From NCBI RefSeq assembly GCF_001655005.1, contig NZ_LXET01000054.1, positions 62,001 through 126,000 of the forward strand: 64,000 nt of DNA. Direction: 5' to 3'. Position numbers and translations under genes: made by a program. The notes under the pieces are model-generated. The model did no database searches. It was not told where the DNA came from and saw only the letters and a list, made by a program, of their open reading frames with translations. Source of the stretch: Hafnia paralvei ATCC 29927. GTDB taxonomy: Bacteria > Pseudomonadota > Gammaproteobacteria > Enterobacterales > Enterobacteriaceae. Shown here piece by piece: positions 17,124 to 26,188 of the stretch; positions within the stretch are counted from its first letter, which is position 1; every line of letters begins with the position of its first letter.

Positions 17124-17373
17124 TTTGAACTGACATGTGGCTCTCTTGTAAAATGATAAGAGAGTCATATCGACGAATGAAAGAGTCCTAAAACCCATAC
17201 AAATCCTATTGTATTCTACAGCCACATCACACCTCATTAACCACCTAAGTACCACCTGCAAACAACCTCGTTTACATTGAGAAAATCGACCTCGCTCTCG
17301 GTTTGTATAACGTTTCTACCGAATATAAAAATCTTTGCGCTAAGTCAAACTACTGTGCTTTCACAAAAAACAA

Positions 17374-17420
17374 ATACCATATATAGTGTCCAACACATTA
17401 GATAGCACCCATATGTAGTA
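17374..17420 (+). promoter_or_regulatory. Two NrdR boxes upstream of nrdD
   Basis: Two copies of the NrdR consensus core lie 32 bp apart (about three helical turns): ACCATATATAGTGT at 17376-17389 and CCCATATGTAGTA ending at 17420, 96 bp before the nrdD start. Paired boxes at this spacing are characteristic of NrdR, the ATP/dATP-sensing repressor of all ribonucleotide reductase genes. The rest of the 392-bp gap (17124-17515) holds the nrdD promoter but no gene. Confidence 0.75.
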
Positions 17421-17515
17421 GTTATCCACAAAGCATCCACAAAAGTCCGCCAGGCCTTATAGCATGCGGATTTCGGCTGTGGATAACACATGAACCGGGT
17501 AAAAGGAGCGAAGCG

Positions 17516-19654
17516 GTGAAACCTATAGTGATTAAACGGGACGGTTGTCAGGTACCTTTTGACGAACAGCGAATCAAAGAAGCTGTGGTGCGCGCTGCCC
17601 AAGCGGCAGGCGTTGATGATACCGACTATTGTGCAACCGTCGCCCGCGTAGTCGCTATGCAGATGGCGGATCTCGAACGTGTTGATATCCATGTGATTCA
17701 AAACGCCGTAGAAAACCAACTGATGGCAGGCAACTATAAGCAGCTTGCGCGCGCATACATTGAGTATCGTCATGACCGTGACGTCTCTCGTGAACAACGC
17801 GGCCGTCTTAATCAGGAAATCCGTGGCCTGGTCGAACAAAGCAATGCGGCTTTGCTCAACGAAAACGCCAACAAAGACAGTAAAGTTATCCCAACCCAAC
17901 GCGATCTATTAGCGGGTATTGTGGCTAAGCACTATGCGACGCAGCATATTTTGCCGCGTGACGTTGTGCTAGCGCATGAGCGTGGTGAAATTCACTACCA
18001 CGATCTGGATTACTCTCCGTTCTTCCCTATGTTCAACTGCATGCTGATTGACCTTAAAGGCATGCTGACCAACGGCTTCAAGATGGGGAACGCTGAAATT
18101 GAGCGCCCTAAATCCATCTCCACCGCTACCGCCGTGACCGCGCAAATCATCGCGCAGGTTGCCAGCCATATTTATGGCGGCACTACCATTAATCGAATTG
18201 ACGAAGTTCTAGCGCCGTTTGTGACCGCCAGCTTTGAAAAGCATCGTCAGACCGCCGCAGAGTGGAACATCCCTGACGCCGACGGCTATGCAAAAACACG
18301 TACGGAAAAAGAGTGCTACGACGCATTCCAATCGCTGGAATATGAAGTCAACACATTGCATACCGCTAACGGTCAAACGCCATTTGTTACCTTTGGCTTT
18401 GGTCTGGGAACCAGCTGGGAATCACGCTTGATTCAACAGTCGATCCTAAAAAACCGTATCGCGGGCTTGGGCAAAAATCGCAAAACAGCCGTCTTCCCTA
18501 AACTGGTGTTTGCCATCCGCGATGGCCTAAACCACAAGTTTGGCGATGCTAACTACGACATCAAACAGTTGGCATTAGAGTGCGCAAGCAAGCGTATGTA
18601 CCCCGATATTCTTAACTACGATCAAGTTGTTAAAGTGACCGGCTCCTTCAAAACCCCGATGGGCTGCCGCAGCTTCCTCGGCGTGTATGAAGAAAACGGT
18701 GAGATGATCCATGAAGGTCGTAATAACCTCGGTGTCATTAGCCTAAACCTGCCGCGCATTGCATTAGAAGCTAAAGGTGACGAAGCCGCATTCTGGAAAC
18801 TTCTGGACGAACGTTTAGAACTTTCTAAGAAAGCTTTAATGACGCGTATCGCGCGTTTGGAAGGCATTAAAGCCCGCGTTGCCCCCATTTTGTATATGGA
18901 AGGTGCATGTGGCGTGCGTCTGAAAGCCGACGATAACATCGCTGATATCTTCAAGAATGGCCGCGCCTCTATTTCACTGGGCTACATCGGTATTCATGAA
19001 ACTATCAATGCGCTGTTTGGCAACCAGACTCACGTATTCGATGACGAAGCGCTGCGTGCAAAAGCCGTTGCCATTGTTGCCCGTTTGCAGCAGGCGACAG
19101 ACAGCTGGAAAGAAGAAACCGGCTACGGTTTCAGCCTGTACAGCACGCCGAGCGAAAACCTATGTGACCGCTTCTGCCGCTTAGATACCGCTGAATTCGG
19201 CGTAGTACCGGGCGTCACCGACAAAGGCTATTACACCAACAGCTTCCACTTGGACGTTGAGAAAAAAGTTAATCCGTACGACAAATTGGATTTCGAAGCA
19301 CCTTACCCGCCATTGGCGAGCGGGGGTTTCATTTGCTACGGCGAATATCCAAACTTACAGCACAATCTGAAAGCGCTGGAAGACGTATGGGACTATAGCT
19401 ACAGTCGAGTGCCGTACTACGGCACCAATACGCCAATTGACGAATGCTACGAATGCGGTTTCACCGGCGAGTTCGAATGTACCAGTAAAGGCTTCACCTG
19501 CCCGAAATGTGGCAATCACGACTCGGCCAAAGTCTCAGTGATCCGCCGCGTATGTGGCTATCTTGGTAGCCCGGATGCTCGTCCGTTCAACGCTGGTAAG
19601 CAGGAAGAAGTTAAACGTCGCGTTAAGCATTTGAATAACGGACAGATTGGTTAA
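17516..19654 (+). CDS. nrdD: Anaerobic ribonucleoside-triphosphate reductase NrdD
   Basis: Class III reductase that makes dNTPs from NTPs without oxygen, using a glycyl radical and formate. 712 residues, the same as E. coli. An ATP-cone (about 3-93) begins with KRDGCQVPF; the C-terminus carries the zinc cysteines C644, C647, C662 and C665 and the radical glycine G681 in RVCGYLGSPDARP. The start is a GTG with AAGGAG 7 bp upstream. In E. coli nrdDG lies near treBC; here it lies between yhaK and phnC. NrdR boxes precede it. Confidence 0.98.
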   Translation: MKPIVIKRDGCQVPFDEQRIKEAVVRAAQAAGVDDTDYCATVARVVAMQMADLERVDIHVIQNAVENQLMAGNYKQLARAYIEYRHDRDVSREQRGRLNQEIRGLVEQSNAALLNENANKDSKVIPTQRDLLAGIVAKHYATQHILPRDVVLAHERGEIHYHDLDYSPFFPMFNCMLIDLKGMLTNGFKMGNAEIERPKSISTATAVTAQIIAQVASHIYGGTTINRIDEVLAPFVTASFEKHRQTAAEWNIPDADGYAKTRTEKECYDAFQSLEYEVNTLHTANGQTPFVTFGFGLGTSWESRLIQQSILKNRIAGLGKNRKTAVFPKLVFAIRDGLNHKFGDANYDIKQLALECASKRMYPDILNYDQVVKVTGSFKTPMGCRSFLGVYEENGEMIHEGRNNLGVISLNLPRIALEAKGDEAAFWKLLDERLELSKKALMTRIARLEGIKARVAPILYMEGACGVRLKADDNIADIFKNGRASISLGYIGIHETINALFGNQTHVFDDEALRAKAVAIVARLQQATDSWKEETGYGFSLYSTPSENLCDRFCRLDTAEFGVVPGVTDKGYYTNSFHLDVEKKVNPYDKLDFEAPYPPLASGGFICYGEYPNLQHNLKALEDVWDYSYSRVPYYGTNTPIDECYECGFTGEFECTSKGFTCPKCGNHDSAKVSVIRRVCGYLGSPDARPFNAGKQEEVKRRVKHLNNGQIG

Positions 19655-19663
19655 TATCGCGAA

Positions 19664-19701
19664 CTGACTGAACAGGTTCTGTTTTGGGCTTGTTCAGTCA
19701 G
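19664..19701 (+). terminator. Hairpin in the nrdD-nrdG gap
   Basis: CTGACTGAACA (19664-19674) pairs perfectly with TGTTCAGTCAG (19691-19701), 10 bp after the nrdD stop. It is followed by CGTTATTGT, a poor T-tract, so it may attenuate transcription or protect mRNA ends rather than stop polymerase, giving less NrdG activase than NrdD. Confidence 0.5.
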
Positions 19702-19842
19702 CGTTATTGTCGCCGCCAATTTGAATGCGGCCTGCGCAGAAGATCCGGAGCATGCACGTACATGAACCGATTTTTTGCAAGAAAGTCAGCGCAGCCCGAA
19801 TCCATAAACGGCAAGTAACATAGCCTAATGGGCAAACCTTCA

Positions 19843-20307
19843 ATGAATTTCCATCAATATTACCCCGTCGATGTCGTCAACGGGCCGGGTACACGCTGCA
19901 CGCTGTTTGTTTCTGGTTGCGTGCATGAATGTCCTGGTTGCTACAACAAAAGCACATGGCGTTTGAATTCAGGCCTACCGTTTACCCAAGAAATGGAAGA
20001 TCAGATCATCAACGATCTGAACGATACTCGTATTCGCCGCCAAGGATTATCCCTTTCCGGCGGCGATCCACTGCATCCACAAAATGTGCCTTTTATACTT
20101 AAGCTCGTACAACGCGTGCGCGCCGAATGTGAAGGCAAAGACATTTGGGTCTGGACTGGCTATAAGCTAGACGAGCTCAACGCCGCTCAACAAGAAGTGG
20201 TTGATCTGATCAACGTTCTGGTCGATGGAAAATTCGTTCAGGACCTCAAAGATCCGATGCTGATCTGGCGCGGTAGCAGCAATCAAGTGATCCATAAACT
20301 ACGCTAA
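19843..20307 (+). CDS. nrdG: Anaerobic ribonucleotide reductase-activating protein NrdG
   Basis: Radical-SAM activase that installs the glycyl radical on NrdD. The 4Fe-4S motif is C26-x3-C30-x2-C33 (SGCVHECPGCYNKS), followed by the SAM-binding LSGGDPL. With the start at 19843 (MNFHQYYPVDV) it has 154 residues, as in E. coli. An in-frame ATG at 19828 would add MGKPS; neither has a good Shine-Dalgarno sequence, so the start is chosen by homology. It lies 188 bp after nrdD with a hairpin between. Confidence 0.95.
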   Translation: MNFHQYYPVDVVNGPGTRCTLFVSGCVHECPGCYNKSTWRLNSGLPFTQEMEDQIINDLNDTRIRRQGLSLSGGDPLHPQNVPFILKLVQRVRAECEGKDIWVWTGYKLDELNAAQQEVVDLINVLVDGKFVQDLKDPMLIWRGSSNQVIHKLR

Positions 20308-20347
20308 AAACTCGGATATAAAAGAGCCAACCTTCAATGGTTCACCA

Positions 20348-20401
20348 GTGGCACTCTCTTCGAAGATACCGGTACCGACGGATATCTTCGATTTAAGCCA
20401 C
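20348..20401 (+). terminator. Hairpin after nrdG
   Basis: GTGGC (20348-20352) pairs with GCCAC (20397-20401) around an inner stem CGAAGAT (20361-20367)/ATCTTCG (20384-20390). It separates nrdG from the phn promoter. It has no T-run, so the terminator role is tentative. Confidence 0.4.
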
Positions 20402-20446
20402 GGTAAGCCTGCATCCATCGCCCTGTAGCCTCTCATCTATTCATTC

Positions 20447-20508
20447 CTGTCATCTGACCGCCTTTAACTATTCATATTTCTGCAACATATAAATAACCAT
20501 TCTGTCAT
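20447..20508 (+). promoter_or_regulatory. PhoB (Pho) box array and promoter of the phn operon
   Basis: CTGTCAT occurs at 20447-20453 and 20502-20508, exactly 55 bp (5 x 11) apart. Weaker heptamers in the same 11-bp register lie at 20458, 20469, 20480 and 20491, with A/T-rich 4-bp linkers. This is the direct-repeat form of PhoB binding sites. TATAAAT at 20488-20494 is a plausible -10, which would place the first Pho box over the -35 position. Regulation by phosphate starvation fits the operon. Confidence 0.7.
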
Positions 20509-20568
20509 TTTCGAACGGCACCATGAGCGCAACTTAATTTCGCCCAACCCACAAATGGGGGTTACGCC

Positions 20569-21372
20569 ATGTCACCGATCATCCGCGTCACGAATCTAAG
20601 CAAGACGTTTGCAGGTCAGCAGGCGCTTCACAGCGTTGGTTTAGAAGTTCAGCAAGGCCAGATGGTCGCGTTGCTTGGCCCCTCTGGCTCAGGAAAATCA
20701 ACCTTATTGCGCCATTTGAGTGGCCTTATCACCGGAGACCGTCGCGACGACTCCCATATCGAATTACTCGGACGAACCATTCAAAAACAGGGGCGTCTAG
20801 CCTCAGACATCCGCAGCAGCCGTAGCCATATCGGCTATATCTTCCAGCAGTTCAATTTGGTTAACCGTCTTACCGTTATGGAAAACGTGTTGATCGGTGC
20901 ATTAGGCGCTACGCCGTTTTGGCGTACCTGCTGCGGCTGGTTTACCCAAGAACAAAAACAGCAAGCGATGCAGGCACTTACCCGCGTAGGCATGGCGTCA
21001 TTTGCCCAACAGCGAGTGTCCACACTCTCTGGCGGACAGCAGCAACGCGTGGCGATCGCCCGAGCATTGATGCAAAAAGCCAAAGTCATTCTTGCCGACG
21101 AACCCATTGCCTCGCTCGATCCAGAATCAGCCCGCATCGTGATGGAAACCCTACTGGATATTAATCAAAAAGATGGCATCACCGTAGTGGTGACTCTGCA
21201 TCAGGTTGATTACGCACTGCGCTATTGCGAACGCGTGATTGCGTTACGTCAGGGTCATGTGTTCTACGACGGTGCAAGCGCCCATCTACAGCGTGAACAA
21301 ATCGAACATCTCTACCGTGGTGTTAACCGCGTTGACGTACCGAATCCAGAAGCCGAAGCCGTTGCGGCCTAA
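20569..21372 (+). CDS. phnC: Phosphonate ABC transporter ATP-binding protein PhnC
   Basis: ATPase of the PhnCDE phosphonate importer, 267 residues. Walker A is GPSGSGKST (about 42-50), the Q-loop lies in GYIFQQFNLVNRLTV, the ABC signature is LSGGQQQRVAIARAL and Walker B is ILADEP. First gene of a 14-gene operon that runs to phnP with short gaps or overlaps. The start follows GGGGG about 8 bp upstream. Same order and length class as E. coli (262 residues). Confidence 0.97.
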   Translation: MSPIIRVTNLSKTFAGQQALHSVGLEVQQGQMVALLGPSGSGKSTLLRHLSGLITGDRRDDSHIELLGRTIQKQGRLASDIRSSRSHIGYIFQQFNLVNRLTVMENVLIGALGATPFWRTCCGWFTQEQKQQAMQALTRVGMASFAQQRVSTLSGGQQQRVAIARALMQKAKVILADEPIASLDPESARIVMETLLDINQKDGITVVVTLHQVDYALRYCERVIALRQGHVFYDGASAHLQREQIEHLYRGVNRVDVPNPEAEAVAA

Positions 21373-21407
21373 ATAACAACCTTTACCAAACTTCATATGG
21401 AGTTGTC

Positions 21408-22424
21408 ATGACTTACAAGGTAGCTTGCAAAACCGTAGCCGCACTGGCCTTCAGCGTCTGTACTCTTTTCGGCACTGCACACGCAGACGATCAGGCTCCA
21501 GCATTAAACTTCGGCATCATCTCTACAGAATCACAACAAAACCTAAAACCCCAGTGGGATCCATTCCTGAAGGATATGGAGAAAACGCTGGGCGTGAAGG
21601 TGAATGCTTTCTTCGCACCGGACTACGCAGGCATTATCCAAGGAATGCGTTTCAACAAGGTTGATATTGCTTGGTATGGCAACCTATCGGCAATGGAAGC
21701 AGTGGATCGCGCCAACGGTCAGGTCTTTGCCCAAACCGTGGCAGCAGACGGTTCCCCAGGCTACTGGAGCGTATTAATCGTTAACAAAGATAGCCCAATC
21801 AACAACGTTCAAGAAATGCTCGCCAAGAAGAAAGATCTGACCTTCGGCAACGGCGATCCTAATTCCACTTCCGGTTATTTGGTCCCCGGTTACTACGTTT
21901 TTGCCAAAAACAACACTGCCGCCAGCGACTTCAAACGTACCGTCAACGCCAATCATGAAACCAACGCCTTAGCCGTCGCCAATAAGCAGGTCGACGTCGC
22001 AACCAATAACACTGAAAACCTCGATCGTCTGAAGATCACCGCACCTGAAAAATTCAAAGATCTGAAGGTGATCTGGAAATCCCCTCTGATTCCGGGCGAC
22101 CCGATCGTGTGGCGCAAAAATCTCCCTGAAGAGACTAAACAAAAGATCTATGGCTTCTTTATGAACTACGGCAAAACCCCCGAAGAACAGCAGGTATTAA
22201 AGGGCCTGAGCTGGGCACCGTTCCGTCCCTCTAGCGACCTACAGCTCGTCCCTATCCGTCAGCTTTCACTGTTTAAACAGAGCCAGACGCTCAAAGCCAA
22301 CGAAGGGTTAAGTCCTGCGGACAAAGCGACAAAAACCGCAGCGCTACAGGCTCAAATGGACGATCTCGATCGCCTAAGTTCTGCACTTAACGCGATGAAT
22401 AGTTTGAAAACAGCGACTCAGTGA
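21408..22424 (+). CDS. phnD: Phosphonate-binding periplasmic protein PhnD
   Basis: Substrate-binding protein of PhnCDE, 338 residues, exactly the E. coli length. Residues 1-26 are a signal peptide (hydrophobic core VAALAFSVCTLFG, cleavage after AHA). The mature protein starts with DDQAPALNFGIISTES and contains YAGIIQGMRFNKVDIAWYGN, the segment that lines the phosphonate pocket in this family. A hairpin just after the stop probably stabilises the phnD end of the message so that binding protein is made in excess. Confidence 0.97.
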   Translation: MTYKVACKTVAALAFSVCTLFGTAHADDQAPALNFGIISTESQQNLKPQWDPFLKDMEKTLGVKVNAFFAPDYAGIIQGMRFNKVDIAWYGNLSAMEAVDRANGQVFAQTVAADGSPGYWSVLIVNKDSPINNVQEMLAKKKDLTFGNGDPNSTSGYLVPGYYVFAKNNTAASDFKRTVNANHETNALAVANKQVDVATNNTENLDRLKITAPEKFKDLKVIWKSPLIPGDPIVWRKNLPEETKQKIYGFFMNYGKTPEEQQVLKGLSWAPFRPSSDLQLVPIRQLSLFKQSQTLKANEGLSPADKATKTAALQAQMDDLDRLSSALNAMNSLKTATQ

Positions 22425-22443
22425 TGAGGCGTAAATCCTTATA

Positions 22444-22465
22444 GCAGCCTCTCGATAGAGGCTGC
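22444..22465 (+). repeat. Intra-operonic hairpin between phnD and phnE
   Basis: GCAGCCTCT (22444-22452) and AGAGGCTGC (22457-22465) form a perfect 9-bp stem with a CGAT loop. The position after a periplasmic binding-protein gene is typical of mRNA-stabilising or attenuating hairpins in ABC transporter operons. Confidence 0.65.
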
Positions 22466-22507
22466 AAGACGGATGAAAGCTCACACATCACCGAATTGGA
22501 GAAACAA

Positions 22508-23302
22508 ATGCAAACCACTCAATCCACCGCGCCAGCAGTGCCGGAGCAAAAACGAAGTTGGTTTAGCCTGTTCACTTGGGCAATTCTAATTGCGGTACTG
22601 GCTTGGTCTTGGCACGGTGCAGAAATGGCTCCGCTGACCCTATTTCGTGATGCAGGAAACATGGCTACCTTTGCCGCTGATTTCTTCCCTCCCGATTTTA
22701 GCCAGTGGCAGCAATATCTTGGTGAAATGCTGGTTACGCTGCAAATCGCCGTCTGGGGCACAGCCCTGTCTATTGTGCTTTCAATTCCACTCGGCCTGAT
22801 GAGTGCTGAAAACCTTGTGCCGTGGTGGATCTATCAACCGACCCGTCGTCTGATGGATGCCTGCCGCGCGATTAACGAAATGGTGTTCGCCATGCTGTTT
22901 GTGGTTGCGGTAGGTCTTGGCCCATTCGCCGGCGTACTGGCACTGTTTATCCATACCACTGGCGTCTTGGCAAAACTGTTTTCCGAAGCGGTAGAGGCCA
23001 TCGAACCTGGCCCAATCGAAGGTGTAAAAGCCACCGGTGCCAACAAGTTGGAAGAAATTATTTACGGCGTACTGCCACAGGTCATGCCGCTGTGGATCTC
23101 TTATTCACTCTACCGATTTGAATCTAACGTCCGCTCCGCCACCGTGGTGGGAATGGTGGGTGCCGGCGGCATCGGCGTCACGCTGTGGGAAGCGATCCGC
23201 GGATTTCAATTTCAGCAAACCTGCGCGCTGATGGTGTTCATCATCGTCACCGTCAGCCTGCTGGATTTCATGTCTCAACGTCTACGCAAGCACTTCATCT
23301 GA
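22508..23302 (+). CDS. phnE: Phosphonate ABC transporter permease PhnE
   Basis: Inner-membrane permease of PhnCDE, 264 residues with about six helices. The EAA loop that docks PhnC is visible as EAVEAIEPGPIEGVKATGANKLEE. The ATG at 22508 is chosen over an in-frame TTG at 22496 because GGAGA sits 6 bp upstream. The frame is uninterrupted, unlike E. coli K-12, where an 8-bp duplication makes phnE cryptic; the phosphonate importer here should therefore work. Confidence 0.95.
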   Translation: MQTTQSTAPAVPEQKRSWFSLFTWAILIAVLAWSWHGAEMAPLTLFRDAGNMATFAADFFPPDFSQWQQYLGEMLVTLQIAVWGTALSIVLSIPLGLMSAENLVPWWIYQPTRRLMDACRAINEMVFAMLFVVAVGLGPFAGVLALFIHTTGVLAKLFSEAVEAIEPGPIEGVKATGANKLEEIIYGVLPQVMPLWISYSLYRFESNVRSATVVGMVGAGGIGVTLWEAIRGFQFQQTCALMVFIIVTVSLLDFMSQRLRKHFI

Positions 23303-23320
23303 TTAAGAGGCTTTGTTTGT

Positions 23321-24046
23321 ATGCACTTATCTAGACATCCGACCAGCTATCCAACGCGTTATCAGGAAATTGCCGCCCTGCTGGAGCTTGAACTACGCCA
23401 GAACTATCAGTGTGGTGACTATCTCCCAGCCGAACATCAATTAGCCGAACATTATGACGTTAATCGCCACACCCTACGCCGCGCTATCGACGAATTAGTG
23501 GTACGTGGCTGGGTACAACGCCGTCAGGGCGTCGGTGTTTTAGTTCTGATGCGTCCTTTTGACTACCCGCTGCATTCACAGGCGCGCTTTAGCCAGAACT
23601 TACTGGAGCAAGGAAGCCATCCCACCAGCGAACGTTTGATTTCCGTATTGCGCCCAACGGTTAGCCACATCGCCGATGCATTAGGTATGGAAGAGGGGCA
23701 GCAGGTGATCCATCTACGCACCCTACGCCGTGTCAACGGCGTGCCGGTATGCGTTATCGACCACTTCCTGCCAGATCTCACTTGGTGGGGCGCGCTGCAA
23801 CAATTTACCAGCGGATCGCTGCACGACTACATTCAACAACATCTCGGCTGTGAACTTAGCCGAACACAAACCCGCATCAGCGCTCGCCGAGCTCAGGCCA
23901 AAGAGAGCCGATTATTAGAAATTGCCACCCATGCACCGCTAATGTGTGTGCGTACCTTGAATCACCGTGAAGGCCAGTCTCAGCCAGCGGAATACTCCGT
24001 CAGCCTGACGCGCGCCGACATGATTGAACTGACTATGGAGCACTAG
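23321..24046 (+). CDS. phnF: GntR-family regulator PhnF
   Basis: Presumed repressor of phosphonate genes, 241 residues. The N-terminal winged helix (about 14-80) includes LPAEHQLAEHYDVNRHTLRR, and the C-terminal part is a UTRA ligand domain (about 90-235). Located between the transport and C-P lyase genes as in E. coli. It ends one base before phnG, so translation is coupled. The true effector is not known. Confidence 0.95.
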   Translation: MHLSRHPTSYPTRYQEIAALLELELRQNYQCGDYLPAEHQLAEHYDVNRHTLRRAIDELVVRGWVQRRQGVGVLVLMRPFDYPLHSQARFSQNLLEQGSHPTSERLISVLRPTVSHIADALGMEEGQQVIHLRTLRRVNGVPVCVIDHFLPDLTWWGALQQFTSGSLHDYIQQHLGCELSRTQTRISARRAQAKESRLLEIATHAPLMCVRTLNHREGQSQPAEYSVSLTRADMIELTMEH

Positions 24047-24520
24047 ATGGACGCCTCACACACTCATGCACATTTCTCCCTTGCTGAACGCCAGCGCTGG
24101 ATGGCGACTCTAGCGCACAGCCAACCGGACGACCTAAATCCATTGTGGGATGTCATGCACTTTCCCCACGTGGAATGGAAAAATATCCGCTCAGCAGAAA
24201 CCGGGTTGGTTCAGATTCAGGCTCGCGCGGGAGCCCGCGGCCAGCGATTTTTCCTTGGTGATGCCACGCTGACCCGTGCGGTTATCCAGTTGGAGTGTGG
24301 TACCTACGGTTATAGCTATCTATTGGGGCGCGATAAGTTACACGCCGAACGTTGCGCGTTGATTGACGCCCTACTGCAAAAGCGGGAGCACGCGCCACAT
24401 CTGTTGGAAAACCTGATTAATCCCCTCGCCGCGCTGCAACAAGAACGACACCAGCAGCGCGCTCAAGAAATTGCAGCCAGCCGAGTAGATTTCTTCACTC
24501 TGGTTCGCGGAGATAACTAA
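24047..24520 (+). CDS. phnG: C-P lyase core subunit PhnG
   Basis: Small subunit of the PhnGHIJ core complex; with PhnI, PhnH and PhnL it forms alpha-D-ribose 1-methylphosphonate 5-triphosphate from ATP and phosphonate. 157 residues (E. coli 150), with no membrane segments. The start abuts the phnF stop (TAG then ATG) and the stop overlaps phnH by one base. Identified by position and conserved features such as RWMATLAHS and the QARAGARGQRFFLGD region. Confidence 0.95.
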   Translation: MDASHTHAHFSLAERQRWMATLAHSQPDDLNPLWDVMHFPHVEWKNIRSAETGLVQIQARAGARGQRFFLGDATLTRAVIQLECGTYGYSYLLGRDKLHAERCALIDALLQKREHAPHLLENLINPLAALQQERHQQRAQEIAASRVDFFTLVRGDN

Positions 24521-25119
24521 TGACGTTGATGACCGCCTTTACCTTACCTGTGCAGGATGCACAACACCATTTTCGCCGCCTGCTCAAAGCCATGAGCGAG
24601 CCGGGTGTCATAGTGAGTTTGAATAACACGCCAGAGGGCTGGCAGCCGTTGAACAGTGCAACCACCAGCGTATTGCTCACCCTAAGCGACCAAGATACAC
24701 CTGTATGGTTAGCGCCTGAATTATGCTCGGAAACTGCCTGCCAGAATCTGCGTTTTCATACCGGAGCAGTGCTCGCCACCGAACCATCACAGGCCACCTT
24801 TACCGTTGTGAATGATCAGGTACGCGCTAAGCAACTCAATGATTTCGCACAGGGAGAAGATGTCTCACCGGAAGCCAGCGCCACGGTGATTGTTGAGGTG
24901 AAAAGCCTTAGCGGCGGCCACATGCTACGCCTGACCGGTCCCGGAATTCTTGAAGAGCGCATGATTGCACCGCAGATTTCAGACGTTGTACTCAACGCAT
25001 TAACCGAACGTTTACACGCTTTCCCGCTAGGCTGCGATTTTATCTTTACCTGTGGAGAACGTCTGCTTGCCATACCACGCACGACTCATGTGGAGGTGTT
25101 CGATGTACGTAGCCGTTAA
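24520..25119 (+). CDS. phnH: C-P lyase core subunit PhnH
   Basis: Subunit of the PhnGHIJ complex, 199 residues, distantly related in fold to PLP transferases but without cofactor. It begins MTLMTAFTLPVQDAQHHFRR, continuing with LLKAMSEPGVIV, which is nearly identical to E. coli PhnH. It overlaps phnG by one base and phnI by 17 bases, the tight coupling expected for a stoichiometric complex. Confidence 0.96.
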   Translation: MTLMTAFTLPVQDAQHHFRRLLKAMSEPGVIVSLNNTPEGWQPLNSATTSVLLTLSDQDTPVWLAPELCSETACQNLRFHTGAVLATEPSQATFTVVNDQVRAKQLNDFAQGEDVSPEASATVIVEVKSLSGGHMLRLTGPGILEERMIAPQISDVVLNALTERLHAFPLGCDFIFTCGERLLAIPRTTHVEVFDVRSR

Positions 25120-26188
25120 AGGGGGAGAAAAAGCCATTGCAGCGGCCCACCGTTTGCAAGAACAGAAGCGTCGCGGATCAACGCAGTTTGACGAACTCAA
25201 CGTCGATCAAATCGAGCAGCAATTGGCTTTGGCGGTCGATCGGGTGATGACCGAAGGCGGGATCTACGACAGACAACTGGCGGCGTTGGCGATCAAACAG
25301 GCCAGCGGCGATCTGGTTGAGGCGATCTTTTTACTACGAGCCTATCGCACCACGCTACCTCGTTTGGCGATCAGCAACGCGCTGGATACGGGTGAGATGC
25401 GGCTAGAACGAAGAATTTCTGCGGTGTACAAAGATTTACCCGGTGGGCAGGTGTTGGGCCCAACCTATGACTATACCCATCGCCTGCTGGATTTTACGCT
25501 GCTGGCAAACGGCGAAATGCCTAACGTAGAACAAGTTTCCGAAGCAGAAGAAATTCCCTGCCCACATGTTTTCAGCATGTTGGCGCAGCAAAATCTGGCT
25601 CGTGAAGAACACGATGACGGCCACGAACCCGATGATATCACCCGAAATCCGCCGGTTTATCCCTGCTCACGCGCCTCACGCTTGCAGCAATTGGCGCGCG
25701 GCGATGAGGGGTATCTACTGGCGCTAGGCTATTCCACCCAGCGCGGTTACGGGCGCAATCACCCGTTTGCCGGCGAGATTCGTAGCGGCTTCGTGAAGCT
25801 CAGCATTACGCCAGAAGAACTCGGATTTTCCGTTGACGTGGGTGAGCTGTTGCTTACCGAATGTGAAATGGTTAACGGCTTTGTCGCGGAACAGGATACT
25901 CCCCCACACTTCACGCGCGGCTATGGCCTGGTATTTGGCATGAGCGAACGTAAAGCGATGGCGATGGCGTTAGTCGATCGCGCCCTTCAAGCTCCTGATT
26001 ACCAAGAACAGGTCAAAGGCCCTGCGCAGGATGAAGAGTTTGTTTTAGCTCACGCCGACAACGTGGAAGCCGCAGGCTTTGTTTCACATCTCAAACTCCC
26101 TCACTACGTTGATTTCCAAGCTGAACTGGAGCTGCTCAATCGCTTGCAGCAGGAATTCAATGACCGTCAGGAGAACGCACATGACTAA
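25103..26188 (+). CDS. phnI: C-P lyase core subunit PhnI
   Basis: Catalytic nucleosidase-like subunit: displaces adenine from ATP and, with PhnG, PhnH and PhnL, couples phosphonate to ribose triphosphate. 361 residues (E. coli 354). The start MYVAVKGGEKAI is taken at 25103, where GGAGG lies 6 bp upstream; an upstream ATG in the same frame (25052) would overlap phnH much further and has no homology support. Conserved stretches include DRVMTEGGI, SGDLVEAIFLLRAYRTTL and RGYGRNHPFAGEIRSG. Confidence 0.96.
   Translation: MYVAVKGGEKAIAAAHRLQEQKRRGSTQFDELNVDQIEQQLALAVDRVMTEGGIYDRQLAALAIKQASGDLVEAIFLLRAYRTTLPRLAISNALDTGEMRLERRISAVYKDLPGGQVLGPTYDYTHRLLDFTLLANGEMPNVEQVSEAEEIPCPHVFSMLAQQNLAREEHDDGHEPDDITRNPPVYPCSRASRLQQLARGDEGYLLALGYSTQRGYGRNHPFAGEIRSGFVKLSITPEELGFSVDVGELLLTECEMVNGFVAEQDTPPHFTRGYGLVFGMSERKAMAMALVDRALQAPDYQEQVKGPAQDEEFVLAHADNVEAAGFVSHLKLPHYVDFQAELELLNRLQQEFNDRQENAHD

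Noticed and set aside
17345..17899. 184-codon minus-strand frame across the nrdD start
   Set aside because: Covers the NrdR boxes and the 5' end of nrdD; Cys/Phe/His-rich shadow.
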